Origin: Streptomyces longispororuber
GTDB taxonomy: Bacteria; Actinomycetota; Actinomycetes; Streptomycetales; Streptomycetaceae
Direction: 5' to 3'
DNA: 64,000 nucleotides
Assembly: GCF_024448165.1 (NCBI RefSeq)
Contig: NZ_JAMOLN010000009.1
Coordinates: 28,180-92,179 of the forward strand
Shown: piece after piece, positions 43,428-51,880 of the stretch
Numbering within the stretch: the first letter of the stretch is position 1
How the letters are laid out: every line of letters begins with the position of its first letter
Position numbers and translations under genes: made by a program
Notes under the pieces: model-generated
The model's input: only the letters and a program-made list of their open reading frames with translations
Told to the model about the DNA's origin: nothing
Database searches by the model: none

Positions 43428-44321
43428 TCAGATGACAGGAGGTCGGCCCAGTCGGGTCAGGCGCCACACCGTACGCCACTTCATGGGACGCCTCGGGCCG
43501 CAAGGCGTCGTCCAGCCTTCCTTGAATCCGCCGAACCAGGCCTTGAGGGCCGGGCCCGAGGGCCGGCGGGCCAGCGTCAGGAGCAGCCAGACGCCCAGGT
43601 ACACGGGGACCAGGGGCGCGGGCAGGTTCCGGCGGGCCAGCCAGACCCGGTTGCGGGCCACCATGCGGTGGTAGACCGCGTGCCGGGACGGCGCCGTGGT
43701 GGGGTGGTGCAGCACCATGTCGGAGCGGTAGTCGATCATCCAGCCCGCGTCGAGGGCACGCCAGGCGAGGTCGGTCTCCTCGTGGGCGTAGAAGAACTCG
43801 GCGGGCAGCGGTCCGGCCTCGGCGATGACCCGGGTGCGGACGGCGTTGGCGCCGCCCAGGAAGGTCGTCACGCGCGAGGAGCGCATCGGGTCGGCGGCGC
43901 GCAGCCGCGGCACGTGCCGGCGCTGGGTCTCGCCGGTGTCCGGGTCCGCGATCCGGAAGCTGATGATGCCGAGCTTCGGATCGGCGGCGAAGGCCTGCCG
44001 GCACAGCTCGGCCGTGTCGGTGAGCGGCAGCAGGCCGTCGTCGTCGAGGAACAGCAGGATGTCGACGCCGGAGCCGGAGGGCCCGAAGGCTTCGATGCCG
44101 ACGTTGCGACCGCCGGGGATGCCGAGGTTCTCCGGCAGTTCGACGGTCCGGACGCCCTCGGGGACGTCCGGCACCGGCGAGCCGTTGCCGACCACGACCA
44201 CCTCGACCGGGTCGCCGTCCTGCTTGGCGACCGAGTCGAGGAGGGCGCGCAGCTCGGCCGGCCGGTTGCCCATGGTGATGACGACCGCGCCGACCTTCGC
44301 CGAAGGTGTCCGCGTACTCAC
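43428..44321 (-). CDS. Glycosyltransferase family 2
   Basis: 297 residues; GTG 44321 overlaps the phosphotransferase stop (GTGA). GT-A fold: GAVVITMGNRPAELRALLDSV, ENLGIPGGRNVG, metal motif LFLDDDG, acceptor segment HEETDLAWRALDAGW. The arrangement resembles rhamnosyl- and galactofuranosyl-like transferases. It ends with a short hydrophobic patch (LVPVYLGVWLLLTLA) that may anchor it. Likely adds sugar to the polymer built by this operon. Confidence 0.92.
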   Translation of the reverse strand: MSTRTPSAKVGAVVITMGNRPAELRALLDSVAKQDGDPVEVVVVGNGSPVPDVPEGVRTVELPENLGIPGGRNVGIEAFGPSGSGVDILLFLDDDGLLPLTDTAELCRQAFAADPKLGIISFRIADPDTGETQRRHVPRLRAADPMRSSRVTTFLGGANAVRTRVIAEAGPLPAEFFYAHEETDLAWRALDAGWMIDYRSDMVLHHPTTAPSRHAVYHRMVARNRVWLARRNLPAPLVPVYLGVWLLLTLARRPSGPALKAWFGGFKEGWTTPCGPRRPMKWRTVWRLTRLGRPPVI

Positions 44322-45097
44322 TTGAGCCTGCTCGACGCGAGGATCGACACGAGGTGCAGCAGGGTCTGGAGGAGCGCGATGCCCGCCAGGACGGCCACAC
44401 CCAGGCGCGAGAAGAACAAGTCGCCCCGGATCTGGTCCACGATCGCGAGGACCAGGATGAGGAGCGTCGCCTCGATGCCGAGGATGAGCCGGTGGAACTT
44501 GAACGCGGCGGCGGCCCGGCGGGCCAGCGCCATGCCGGAGGAGCGCATCTCGGACGCGGACTCCTTGACCTGCTCCTTGCCGGTCGCCGCGCGGGCGAGG
44601 CCGACCAGGTCCGTCTCGGCCTTGATCATGATGGCGCCGAGCGCGGCGAGCGTGCCGAGGAAGGCCCACAGCCAGTCGATCCGGCCGTCGCCCCACAGGT
44701 CCGCGGCGCGCAGGCCGAAGCCGACGAGCACGGCGGCGTCGGTGAGGTACGCGCCGACGCGGTCCATCCAGACGCCGGCCAGCGAGTACTGCTTGCGCCA
44801 GCGGGCGATCTCGCCGTCGACGCAGTCCAGCAGCAGGTACAGCTGCACGGCGATCACACCGAGGACCGCGCCCCAGATGCCCGGGACGAGCAGCGCGGGG
44901 GCCGCGAGGACGCCGCAGACGGTCATCAGGTAGGTCAGCTGATTGGGCGTGACCTTGGTGTTCACCAGGTGGCGGTCGACACGCAGCGAGACCTCGCGCA
45001 TGTAGAGCCGGCCCATCCAGTGCTCACCGCTCCTGCGGTCCTTCACCCCGGCGGGGTGAACGACCGGGCGGAGTTCAGCTACCGATGGCTTTTGCAT
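44318..45097 (-). CDS. CDP-alcohol phosphotransferase with altered active-site motif
   Basis: 259 residues from ATG 45097, overlapping the dehydrogenase gene by 23 bp. The CDP-alcohol motif D91-x2-D94-G-x2-A-R-x8-G-x3-D112 is present, but the final Asp, four residues after D112, is Ala116 (VWMDRVGAY). Six membrane helices surround it. Members transfer a phospho-alcohol from a CDP carrier to an alcohol. The changed base position suggests altered chemistry or a family variant in which other residues serve. Confidence 0.9.
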   Translation of the reverse strand: MQKPSVAELRPVVHPAGVKDRRSGEHWMGRLYMREVSLRVDRHLVNTKVTPNQLTYLMTVCGVLAAPALLVPGIWGAVLGVIAVQLYLLLDCVDGEIARWRKQYSLAGVWMDRVGAYLTDAAVLVGFGLRAADLWGDGRIDWLWAFLGTLAALGAIMIKAETDLVGLARAATGKEQVKESASEMRSSGMALARRAAAAFKFHRLILGIEATLLILVLAIVDQIRGDLFFSRLGVAVLAGIALLQTLLHLVSILASSRLK

Positions 45098-46142
45098 AGT
45101 CGGCGTAGGCGTCCCTGATCTGGTCGGTGGACAGGTCGAGGTGTTCGAGGATCGTGTAGCGGCCGGGCCGGGTCTGCGGAGCGAACTCCACGACCTTGAC
45201 GAACTCGTCCACGGTGAAGCCGATCTCCTCGGGCGTCACGGGCAGGCCGTGGCGGCGCAGCACCTCGACCATGAACGCGGACTCGTCGCGGGCACCGCGC
45301 AGGTGCATCGCGAACGCCGCGCCCAGGCCGCACTGCTCGCCGTGGCTGGCGGCGCGCTTGGGATGGAGGAGGTCGAAGGCGTGGTTGATCTCGTGGCAGG
45401 CACCGGAGGCCGGCCGGGAGTCGCCCGACACGGACATGGCGATGCCGGTGAGGACCAGGCCCTCGGCGAGCACCTGGAGGAAGCCGTCGTCGCCGACGCC
45501 GCCCGGGTGCCGCATGACGGCCTCGCCGGCCTGGCGGGCCATGGCGGCCGCGAGCCCGTCGATGTCCTCGCCGCGCTCACGGGCGGCGAGCTCCCAGTCC
45601 GCGACCGCGGAGATGTTGGACAGGGCGTCGCCGATGCCGGAGCGCACGAAGCGGACCGGAGCCTCACGGATGATGTCGAGGTCGATCACGACGGCGATCG
45701 GGTTCGGCACGCCGTAGCTGCCGCGGCCCGCGTCGTTGTCGAGGGTCGCGACCGGGGAGCACAGGCCGTCGTGCGACAGGTTCGTCGCGACGGCGACCAG
45801 CGGCAGCCCCACCCGGGCCGCGGCGAACTTGCCGCAGTCGATGATCTTGCCGCCGCCGAGACCGACGATGGCGTCGTAGCGCCCCGCCTTCTTGACCTCG
45901 TCGGCGAGCTTGATGGCGTCGTCGAGCGTGCCGCCGCCGACTTCGAACCAGTCGGCACGGGGCAGCGAGGGCTCGAGACGGGCGCGCAGGGCGGCGCCCG
46001 AACCACCGCTGATCGCGATGGCCAGGCGCCCCGTGGACGACGAGATCCTCTGGTCGGCGAGGACCTTGGCCAGGTCGTCGAGCGCCCCCGGCCGGATGTC
46101 GACGACGACCGGCGAGGGAATGAGCCTCGTCAGTACTGGCAC
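45075..46142 (-). CDS. Glycerol-1-phosphate-dehydrogenase-like iron/zinc alcohol dehydrogenase
   Basis: 355 residues; GTG 46142 overlaps the nucleotidyltransferase gene by 13 bp. NAD-binding VGLGGGKIIDCGKFAA; predicted metal ligands Asp in NLSHDGLCSPVA, His in ACHEINHAFDLL and His in ASHGEQCGLGAA, the pattern of the G1PDH/AraM group (EgsA). It may reduce dihydroxyacetone phosphate to sn-glycerol-1-phosphate; that substrate is inferred from family resemblance and from the CTP-dependent neighbours. Confidence 0.85.
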   Translation of the reverse strand: MPVLTRLIPSPVVVDIRPGALDDLAKVLADQRISSSTGRLAIAISGGSGAALRARLEPSLPRADWFEVGGGTLDDAIKLADEVKKAGRYDAIVGLGGGKIIDCGKFAAARVGLPLVAVATNLSHDGLCSPVATLDNDAGRGSYGVPNPIAVVIDLDIIREAPVRFVRSGIGDALSNISAVADWELAARERGEDIDGLAAAMARQAGEAVMRHPGGVGDDGFLQVLAEGLVLTGIAMSVSGDSRPASGACHEINHAFDLLHPKRAASHGEQCGLGAAFAMHLRGARDESAFMVEVLRRHGLPVTPEEIGFTVDEFVKVVEFAPQTRPGRYTILEHLDLSTDQIRDAYADYAKAIGS

Positions 46143-46882
46143 GCGATCTCCCGCCCCTTGGCCAGGTCGTCGTGGTTGTCGATCTCGACCCACGGGACGT
46201 CGCCGATGGGCGCGACGTCGACCTTGAAGCCGCGGTTCACGAGCTCCTGGTAGCCGTCCTCGTAGTACAGCTGCGGGTCGCGCTCGTACGTCGCCTTCAG
46301 GGCGTCGGCCAGCTCGTCGGCGGCCTCGCCCTCGATGAGGGTGACGCCGATGTACTCGCCGGTCGCCTCGGCCGGGTCCATCAGCTTCGTGATCTTGCGG
46401 ACGCCCGTCTCGGGGTCCACGACGACCTTCATCTCTTCCTCGCCCAGGTTCTTCACCGTGTCGAGGGCGAGGATGATCTTCTTGCCGTCACCGCGGGCGG
46501 CCAGCAGCGTCTTCTCGACGGAGACCGGGTGCACGGTGTCGCCGTTGGCCAGGATCACCGAGTGCTTGATCGCGTCGCGGCCGCACCACAGGGAGTAGGC
46601 GTTGTTCCACTTCTCCGCGATGTCGTTCTCGATCAGCGTCAGCTTCAGGCCGTACTTCGCCTCGAGCGCCGCCTTGCGCTCGTAGACGACCTCCTTGCGG
46701 TAGCCGACGATGATGCCGACCTCGGTGAGGCCGATCTCGGCGAAGTTCTTCAGGGTGAGGTCGAGGACGGAGAGCTCGTTCTCGGTTCCCTCGCCCACCA
46801 CGGGCACGAGCGCCTTGGGAAGCGTCTCGGTGTAGGGGCGGAGCCGGCTGCCGGCGCCGGCGGCCAGGACGAGGCCGATCAT
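46130..46882 (-). CDS. Sugar/polyol-phosphate nucleotidyltransferase (phosphocholine-cytidylyltransferase-like)
   Basis: 250 residues; ATG 46882 overlaps the DUF5941 stop (ATGA). Nucleotide motif LVLAAGAGSRLRPYTETLPKAL, catalytic NGDTVH and C-terminal PWVEIDNHDDLAKGREI. It should load a phospho-alcohol on CTP (or another NTP). Between two CDP-alcohol phosphotransferases and a G1P-dehydrogenase-like enzyme, CDP-glycerol or a CDP-polyol is the simplest product. Confidence 0.9.
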   Translation of the reverse strand: MIGLVLAAGAGSRLRPYTETLPKALVPVVGEGTENELSVLDLTLKNFAEIGLTEVGIIVGYRKEVVYERKAALEAKYGLKLTLIENDIAEKWNNAYSLWCGRDAIKHSVILANGDTVHPVSVEKTLLAARGDGKKIILALDTVKNLGEEEMKVVVDPETGVRKITKLMDPAEATGEYIGVTLIEGEAADELADALKATYERDPQLYYEDGYQELVNRGFKVDVAPIGDVPWVEIDNHDDLAKGREIACQY

Positions 46883-48657
46883 GCGGGTTCTCCTTCATCG
46901 TGTACGGCGGGTGCTCCAGCAGAGACCCAGAAGCGGATGCTCTCGGCGAGCACCACAAGTGCCACGAGCACGGCGCAGACCGTGAGCGCGACGGTGAAAT
47001 CTGTGTTTGTGAACAGCGCGGCCAGCACCGTGACCACCAGCGTTCTGCCTTCGTGCCCGCCGATCGCCCGCACCAGCCAGTGCGGGGGCGCTCCGGTGCC
47101 GCCGCGGATGCGGTACACCGTGTCGTAGTGATGGTAGGCGACGGCGGCCACCAGCCCGAAAGCCGCGGGCAAGGCCCCGTTCACGTCCGAGCGGGCCGCG
47201 AGGACCAGGATCGTCAGGTACTCGGAGGCCCGGAACAGAGGGGGAACGAGCCAGTCGAGCGCGCCCTTCAGGGGGCGGGCGACGGCGAGGCCCGACGTGA
47301 CGCAGTACACGAGCGCGGCGACGATCGGCCACCCGCTGCCGACGTCCGTGAGAGCACTCACAGTGACGACGACCACGCCGCCGAGGGCGGCGACGACGGG
47401 GGCCATGACGCCCTTGCCGGTCTTCGCGACGGCCCGGGCGATCGGGCCGGAGTCGGCGAGGTCCGCGAGGGCCTGGGCGGCACGGTCGGTGCGGCGGGCC
47501 TTGCGGGTCAGCGAGCGGAGCAGGCGCCCCGCGGTGGTGTAGCAGGCGGCGAGCGCGCAGCCGACGATCAGGACGACGAAGGTGATGCGCGGGGTGGTCA
47601 GCGCGGTGAGGATCGCGATCAGCGCCCAGCGTTCGCCGATCGGCAGCACTATCATCCGGCGCACCCAGACCGTCCAGCCGACGCTGTCGAGCTTGTCCGA
47701 GAGGGCGGCGGTGGGGCTGGCCCCGGCCAGTTCGCCCAGTGCGCTCGCGTCGTGGTTCGCCTCGTTGAAGGAGAAGTCGACGACGTGGCGGCAGGTCTGC
47801 AGGACCATCGCGCCGAGCGCCAGGGCCCATACATCGTCGCTGCCGCCGTTCGCGTTCGCCGCGCCGAGCGCGAGGCCCGCGTAGTAGGCGTACTCCTTGG
47901 CGCGGTCGAAGGTCGCGTCGAGCCAGGCGCCGAGCGTCGAGTACTGCAGGGAGTAGCGGGCGAGCTGCCCGTCCGTGCAGTCCAGGACGAAGGAGAAGAG
48001 CAGCAGCAGACCGGCGGCGACGAAGCCGGGCCGGGTGCCGGTGGCCGCGCAGCCCGCCGCGATCAGCGCGGTGAGCAGCGATGCGGTGGTGACCTGGTTC
48101 GGGGTCAGGCCACGCCGTGCGCACCAGCGCGCGATGTAGCGGGAGTACGGGCTGATGCAGTACGTCGTGAAGAAGCCGTCCCGCGCCTTGACCGCCGTGC
48201 GCAGCCGGATCGCCTCGTCGTCGACGGCGGCGACGGCCTGCCGGGCCTCGTTGCGGGCCTGCGGGTCGGCGGGCACCGCGGCGACGAGCTCACCGAGCTC
48301 GGGGCGGTGCACTTCGGTGCCGGCCGCCTCGATGCTCTTGGCCACGGCGTCGGGGCCGGTGCCGGCCTCCTCGACCGCGCGGTTCAGGGCCGGGCGGGCG
48401 GAGGGCAGCACGGTCGTCGCGCCGGGGATCGCCGAGGCGTGGAAGCGGGGGTCGGTGAGGCCGAGCCGCAGGGCGTGGACGTGGCCCACGAAGGCGGCGT
48501 CGACGAGCGCGACCCGCTGGTCGCCCGGGACGGCGGCGAGCGCCGCTTCGGCGTCCGCGGCGCCCGGGGCGAGCCGCACGTCGAAGCCGAGTGCCCGCAG
48601 ATCGCCCTCCAGGGACGACCCGGGCACCGGCTGACCGGTGACGATGGCGGTCGACAG
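46879..48657 (-). CDS. DUF5941 / CDP-alcohol phosphotransferase, probable CTG start
   Basis: 592 residues if begun at CTG 48657; the in-frame GTG 48627 gives 582. GAGGAG lies 9 nt before the CTG and nothing fits the GTG. An N-terminal domain of ~150 residues (SSLEGDLRALGFDVR, ALVDAAFVGHVHALR) is DUF5941-like and nucleotidyltransferase-related. A full CDP-alcohol motif follows (DCTDGQLARY...GAWLDATFDR, D216, D219, D237, D241 in GTG numbering) inside membrane helices, then several more helices. First gene of the seven-gene operon. Confidence 0.85.
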   Translation of the reverse strand: MSTAIVTGQPVPGSSLEGDLRALGFDVRLAPGAADAEAALAAVPGDQRVALVDAAFVGHVHALRLGLTDPRFHASAIPGATTVLPSARPALNRAVEEAGTGPDAVAKSIEAAGTEVHRPELGELVAAVPADPQARNEARQAVAAVDDEAIRLRTAVKARDGFFTTYCISPYSRYIARWCARRGLTPNQVTTASLLTALIAAGCAATGTRPGFVAAGLLLLFSFVLDCTDGQLARYSLQYSTLGAWLDATFDRAKEYAYYAGLALGAANANGGSDDVWALALGAMVLQTCRHVVDFSFNEANHDASALGELAGASPTAALSDKLDSVGWTVWVRRMIVLPIGERWALIAILTALTTPRITFVVLIVGCALAACYTTAGRLLRSLTRKARRTDRAAQALADLADSGPIARAVAKTGKGVMAPVVAALGGVVVVTVSALTDVGSGWPIVAALVYCVTSGLAVARPLKGALDWLVPPLFRASEYLTILVLAARSDVNGALPAAFGLVAAVAYHHYDTVYRIRGGTGAPPHWLVRAIGGHEGRTLVVTVLAALFTNTDFTVALTVCAVLVALVVLAESIRFWVSAGAPAVHDEGEPA

Positions 48658-48916
48658 ACGAACTCACTCCTCGGGTGCCGACGCGAGCGCGCCGGGCTCA
48701 TGCATGACGGGGTGCCCTGGTCCGACGGAGGCGGCCGGGCGGCATGTCGGCAGAGGCTATCGGATGATGAGAAGCGGACGTTCACCGCCCGTTTACGGCC
48801 CGATTGACCCCTGTCCCACACGGTCTGCGTGGTCGGGACCGCCCGTTCATCATTGTCGATCAAGGCCCCGGGCCACAAACCAGCGACCGGTCCCGGCCCG
48901 CTTAGGGTGGTGCGTC

Positions 48917-49909
48917 ATGACTTGGCTGATCACCGGCGGAGCCGGATACATCGGGGCACACGTGGCACGCGCGATGGCGGGTGCCGGGGAGAGCGTCGTC
49001 GTCCTCGACAACGTCACGTCCGGGGTGCCGGACCGGCTGCCGGCCGGCATCCCGCTGGTGCGCGGCTCGGCCCTGGACGCCGATCTGGTCCGCCGGGTCT
49101 GCGCCGAGCACGCGGTGACCGGGGTCGTGCACCTCGCCGCGCACAAGCAGGTCGGCGAATCGGTGGCGAAGCCCGAGCTCTACTACCGGGAGAACGTCGG
49201 CGGTCTTGCCACGCTCCTGGAGGCCGTCGCCGCGGCGGGCGTGCGGCGCTTCGTGTTCTCGTCGTCGGCCGCGGTCTACGGGAACCCCGACATCCCCGTC
49301 ACCGACCTCATCACCGAGTCCACGCCGTGCGCGCCCGTGAACCCGTACGGCGAGACCAAGCTGGCGGGCGAGTGGCTGGTGCGGGCGGCCGGGCAGGCAC
49401 ACGGGATGGCGACCGTCTGCCTGCGGTACTTCAACGTGGCCGGCGCCGCCGAGCCCGCGCTCGCGGACACCGGTGTCTTCAACATCGTCCCGATGGTCTT
49501 CGACCGGCTGACCCGGGGCGAGGCCCCGCGGATCTTCGGCGCCGACTACCCGACCGAGGACGGCACCTGCGTGCGCGACTACGTGCACGTCTGCGACCTC
49601 GCCGAGGCGCACCTCGCGGCGGCCCGCCGGCTGGCCCGGCCGGACGCCGGCGGCGACCTGACCCTGAACATCGGCACGGGCCGGGGCGTGTCGGTGCGCG
49701 AACTGGTCGACGTGATCGCCGAGGTGACCGGGGACCGGACGCCGGCGATCGTCGAGCCGCGGCGGCCCGGTGACGCGCCACGCGCGGTCGGTTCCTCGGC
49801 GCTGGCCGAGAAGGAGCTCGGCTGGACGGCGAGCCGCGGGGTGCGCGACATGGTCGCGTCGGCATGGGCGGGCTGGTGTCTGCGGCACCCGGAAGCGGCT
49901 TCCCGCTGA
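48917..49909 (+). CDS. galE: UDP-glucose 4-epimerase
   Basis: 330 residues from ATG 48917. NAD site GGAGYIGAHVA, SSSAAVYGN and active-site YGETK, and family segments CLRYFNVAGA and DGTCVRDYVHVCDLAEAH. Interconverts UDP-glucose and UDP-galactose, possibly feeding the neighbouring polymer genes. TAGGGT at 48904-48909 ends 7 nt before the ATG, so the mRNA may be leaderless. Divergent from the polymer operon. Confidence 0.93.
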   Translation: MTWLITGGAGYIGAHVARAMAGAGESVVVLDNVTSGVPDRLPAGIPLVRGSALDADLVRRVCAEHAVTGVVHLAAHKQVGESVAKPELYYRENVGGLATLLEAVAAAGVRRFVFSSSAAVYGNPDIPVTDLITESTPCAPVNPYGETKLAGEWLVRAAGQAHGMATVCLRYFNVAGAAEPALADTGVFNIVPMVFDRLTRGEAPRIFGADYPTEDGTCVRDYVHVCDLAEAHLAAARRLARPDAGGDLTLNIGTGRGVSVRELVDVIAEVTGDRTPAIVEPRRPGDAPRAVGSSALAEKELGWTASRGVRDMVASAWAGWCLRHPEAASR

Positions 49910-49919
49910 TCGTCGAAGC

Positions 49920-49977
49920 GCCCTGACCTGCGGACTCGCAGACGTTCATGGAAGCGTTCGTTTCCGCAGGTCAGGGC
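49920..49977 (+). terminator. Long-loop hairpin after galE
   Basis: Perfect 15-bp arms (GCCCTGACCTGCGGA) with a 28-nt loop, 10 bp after the galE stop. The stem is very stable; the loop holds a partial inner pairing of ACGTTC with GAAGCGT. Probably a terminator, directly before the zitB control region. Confidence 0.65.
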
Positions 49978-49980
49978 ACA

Positions 49981-49995
49981 TGACAACGGTGTTCA
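49981..49995. promoter_or_regulatory. Zur-box-like site upstream of zitB
   Basis: TGACAACGGTGTTCA matches 11 of 15 bases of the remembered Zur consensus TGACAATGATTGTCA, including both TGA/TCA ends. It lies 95 bp before the zitB start. In S. coelicolor, Zur is reported to activate zitB at high zinc by binding upstream. Confidence 0.55.
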
Positions 49996-50089
49996 GTGCA
50001 GTGTTTGCAGATACCCCCTCCCCGTAGTTCACTGTGATCGCCGCCCTGGACCGGGGCGGCACGGCGAACCGATACGGAGGGCGGTTTCG

Positions 50090-51025
50090 ATGGGGGCCGG
50101 ACACAGCCACGACCACGGGCACGGACCCACGACCGGGACGGCGGCCGCCGCCCACAGGGGGCGGCTGCGGATCGCGCTCGGCATCACGCTGACCGTGATG
50201 GTGGTGGAGATCGTCGGCGGGGTCGTGGCCGACTCGCTCGCCCTGATCGCGGACGCGGCGCACATGGCGACGGACGCGCTCGGGCTCGCGATGGCGCTGC
50301 TCGCGATCCACTTCGCGAACCGCCCGGCGAGCGAGCAGCGCACCTTCGGCTTCGCGCGCGCCGAGATCCTGGCGGCGCTGGCCAATTGTCTGCTGCTGCT
50401 CGGCGTCGGCGGCTACGTCCTGTACGAGGCGATCCAGCGCTTCATGGAGCCGGCCGAGACGGCGGGCGGGCTGACGATCGTCTACGGCCTGATCGGCCTG
50501 ACCGCGAACATGATCTCGCTCTCGCTCCTCGTGAAGGGCCAGCAGGAGAGCCTGAACGTGCGCGGCGCCTTCCTGGAGGTGGCCGCGGACGCGCTCGGAT
50601 CGGTGGCGGTGCTCGTCTCGGCCGTGATCATCCTGACCACGGGCTGGCAGGCCGCCGACTCGATCGCGTCGATCGTCATCGGCCTCATGATCGTGCCGCG
50701 CACGGTGAAGCTGCTGCGCGAGACCCTGAACGTGCTCCTCGAATCGGCGCCCAAGGGCGTCGACATGGCGGAGGTCAGGTCCCACATACTGGCGCTGCCG
50801 GGCGTCGAGGACGTGCACGACCTGCACGCCTGGACGATCACCTCGGGCATGCCGGTGCTCTCCGCGCACGTGGTCGTCAGCCCGGACGTGCTGAGCGCGA
50901 TCGGCAACGAGAAGATGCTGCACGAGTTGCAGGGCTGCCTCGGCGACCACTTCGACGTCACCCACTGCACCTTCCAGCTGGAGCCGAGCGGGCATGCGGA
51001 GCACGAGGAGAGGCTCTGCCACTGA
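50090..51025 (+). CDS. zitB: Cation diffusion facilitator, zinc exporter
   Basis: 311 residues from ATG 50090. His-rich start (GHSHDHGHG), six helices with metal-site helix II LIADAAHMATDALGL and helix V FLEVAADALGSVAVL (Glu-x3-Asp in place of the His-x3-Asp of some ZitB), then a cytoplasmic domain with VEDVHDLHAWTITSG and a His/Cys-rich tail (GHAEHEERLCH). Exports Zn2+ against H+. A Zur-like box lies upstream. Confidence 0.92.
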   Translation: MGAGHSHDHGHGPTTGTAAAAHRGRLRIALGITLTVMVVEIVGGVVADSLALIADAAHMATDALGLAMALLAIHFANRPASEQRTFGFARAEILAALANCLLLLGVGGYVLYEAIQRFMEPAETAGGLTIVYGLIGLTANMISLSLLVKGQQESLNVRGAFLEVAADALGSVAVLVSAVIILTTGWQAADSIASIVIGLMIVPRTVKLLRETLNVLLESAPKGVDMAEVRSHILALPGVEDVHDLHAWTITSGMPVLSAHVVVSPDVLSAIGNEKMLHELQGCLGDHFDVTHCTFQLEPSGHAEHEERLCH

Positions 51026-51072
51026 TCACGTTCCGTGCTACCTTGGCCATTGATCTTTGAGGAGGTGGGTTG

Positions 51073-51147
51073 ATGACTGTCGTCGCGGTGACCGCTGCCG
51101 TGCGCAGCGACAGGTGCATCCCCACGTCCCGGGCCGTCTTCGGCTGA
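51073..51147 (+). CDS. 24-residue ORF with a strong ribosome-binding site
   Basis: ATG 51073 is preceded by GAGGAGGTGGGTTG, one of the best Shine-Dalgarno sequences in the window. The peptide starts MTVVAVTAAVRSDRC and ends AVFG; it lies between zitB and the acetyltransferase gene. It may be a leader peptide for the downstream gene or a small protein. No database family is recalled. Confidence 0.5.
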   Translation: MTVVAVTAAVRSDRCIPTSRAVFG

Positions 51148-51192
51148 GCGACCTCTCGCCGGCCGGGCCCCTTCACTCAAAGGCTCATCACG

Positions 51193-51753
51193 TTGACCGA
51201 CGACAACGTCGTACATGATTCCGTCCCCCGTCCCACGGACGGGTGGACCACCCGACCCGAGACGGCCGCCGATCGCGCCGCCGTGCACGCCGTCAATGCC
51301 ACCGCCTTCCCGACCGAGGCCGAGGCCGACCTCGTGGACGCCCTGCGGCTCGACGCGGACGCGTGGCTGGACGGCCTGTCGTACGTCGCCGAGGCGCCGG
51401 ACGGCAGTGTCGTGGCGCACGCGCTGATCACCCGCTGCACCGTGGACGGGCGGCCCGCGGCCGCCCTCGCGCCCTGTGCCGTACGTCCGGAGTGCCAGCG
51501 CACGGGCGCCGGATCGGCCGTCGTACGCGCGGTGCTGGACGCGGCACGCACGCGCGGGGAGCGACTCGTGCTGGTTCTCGGCCACCCCGAGTACTACCCG
51601 AGGTTCGGCTTCACGCCCGCCTCGGCGTACGGCATCAGGCCCTCCTTCGAGGTGCCGGACGAGGCGATGATGGCGCTCGTGCTGGACTCCGGCGACGGTT
51701 CCTGGCAGGTCCCTCGGGGCACGATCTCCTACCCGGCCCCGTTCGGCGTCTGA
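51193..51753 (+). CDS. GNAT-family N-acetyltransferase
   Basis: 186 residues from TTG 51193 (AAAGG upstream, weak). YhbS-like GNAT pattern: RPETAADRAAVHAVNATAFPTEAEADLVDALR, VAHALITRC, acetyl-CoA loop VRPECQRTGAGSAVVRAVL, and VLGHPEYYPRFGFTPAS. Acetylates a small molecule or amino group; target unknown. Confidence 0.88.
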   Translation: MTDDNVVHDSVPRPTDGWTTRPETAADRAAVHAVNATAFPTEAEADLVDALRLDADAWLDGLSYVAEAPDGSVVAHALITRCTVDGRPAAALAPCAVRPECQRTGAGSAVVRAVLDAARTRGERLVLVLGHPEYYPRFGFTPASAYGIRPSFEVPDEAMMALVLDSGDGSWQVPRGTISYPAPFGV

Positions 51754-51880
51754 CCCCCGCCTACGGTGGTTCCGCCCGGCCGCGCGGCCGGGCGGGACAT
51801 GCCAGGGGTGCGCGGCCGTGCGAAGACTGTCCGTTCTGTACGGCAGACTTGGGGGTCGAGGACCGAAGCGAAGGATGGGT

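Noticed and set aside
46900..48807. 635-codon plus-strand frame
   Set aside because: Antisense to the DUF5941/CDP-alcohol gene, whose motifs are clear.
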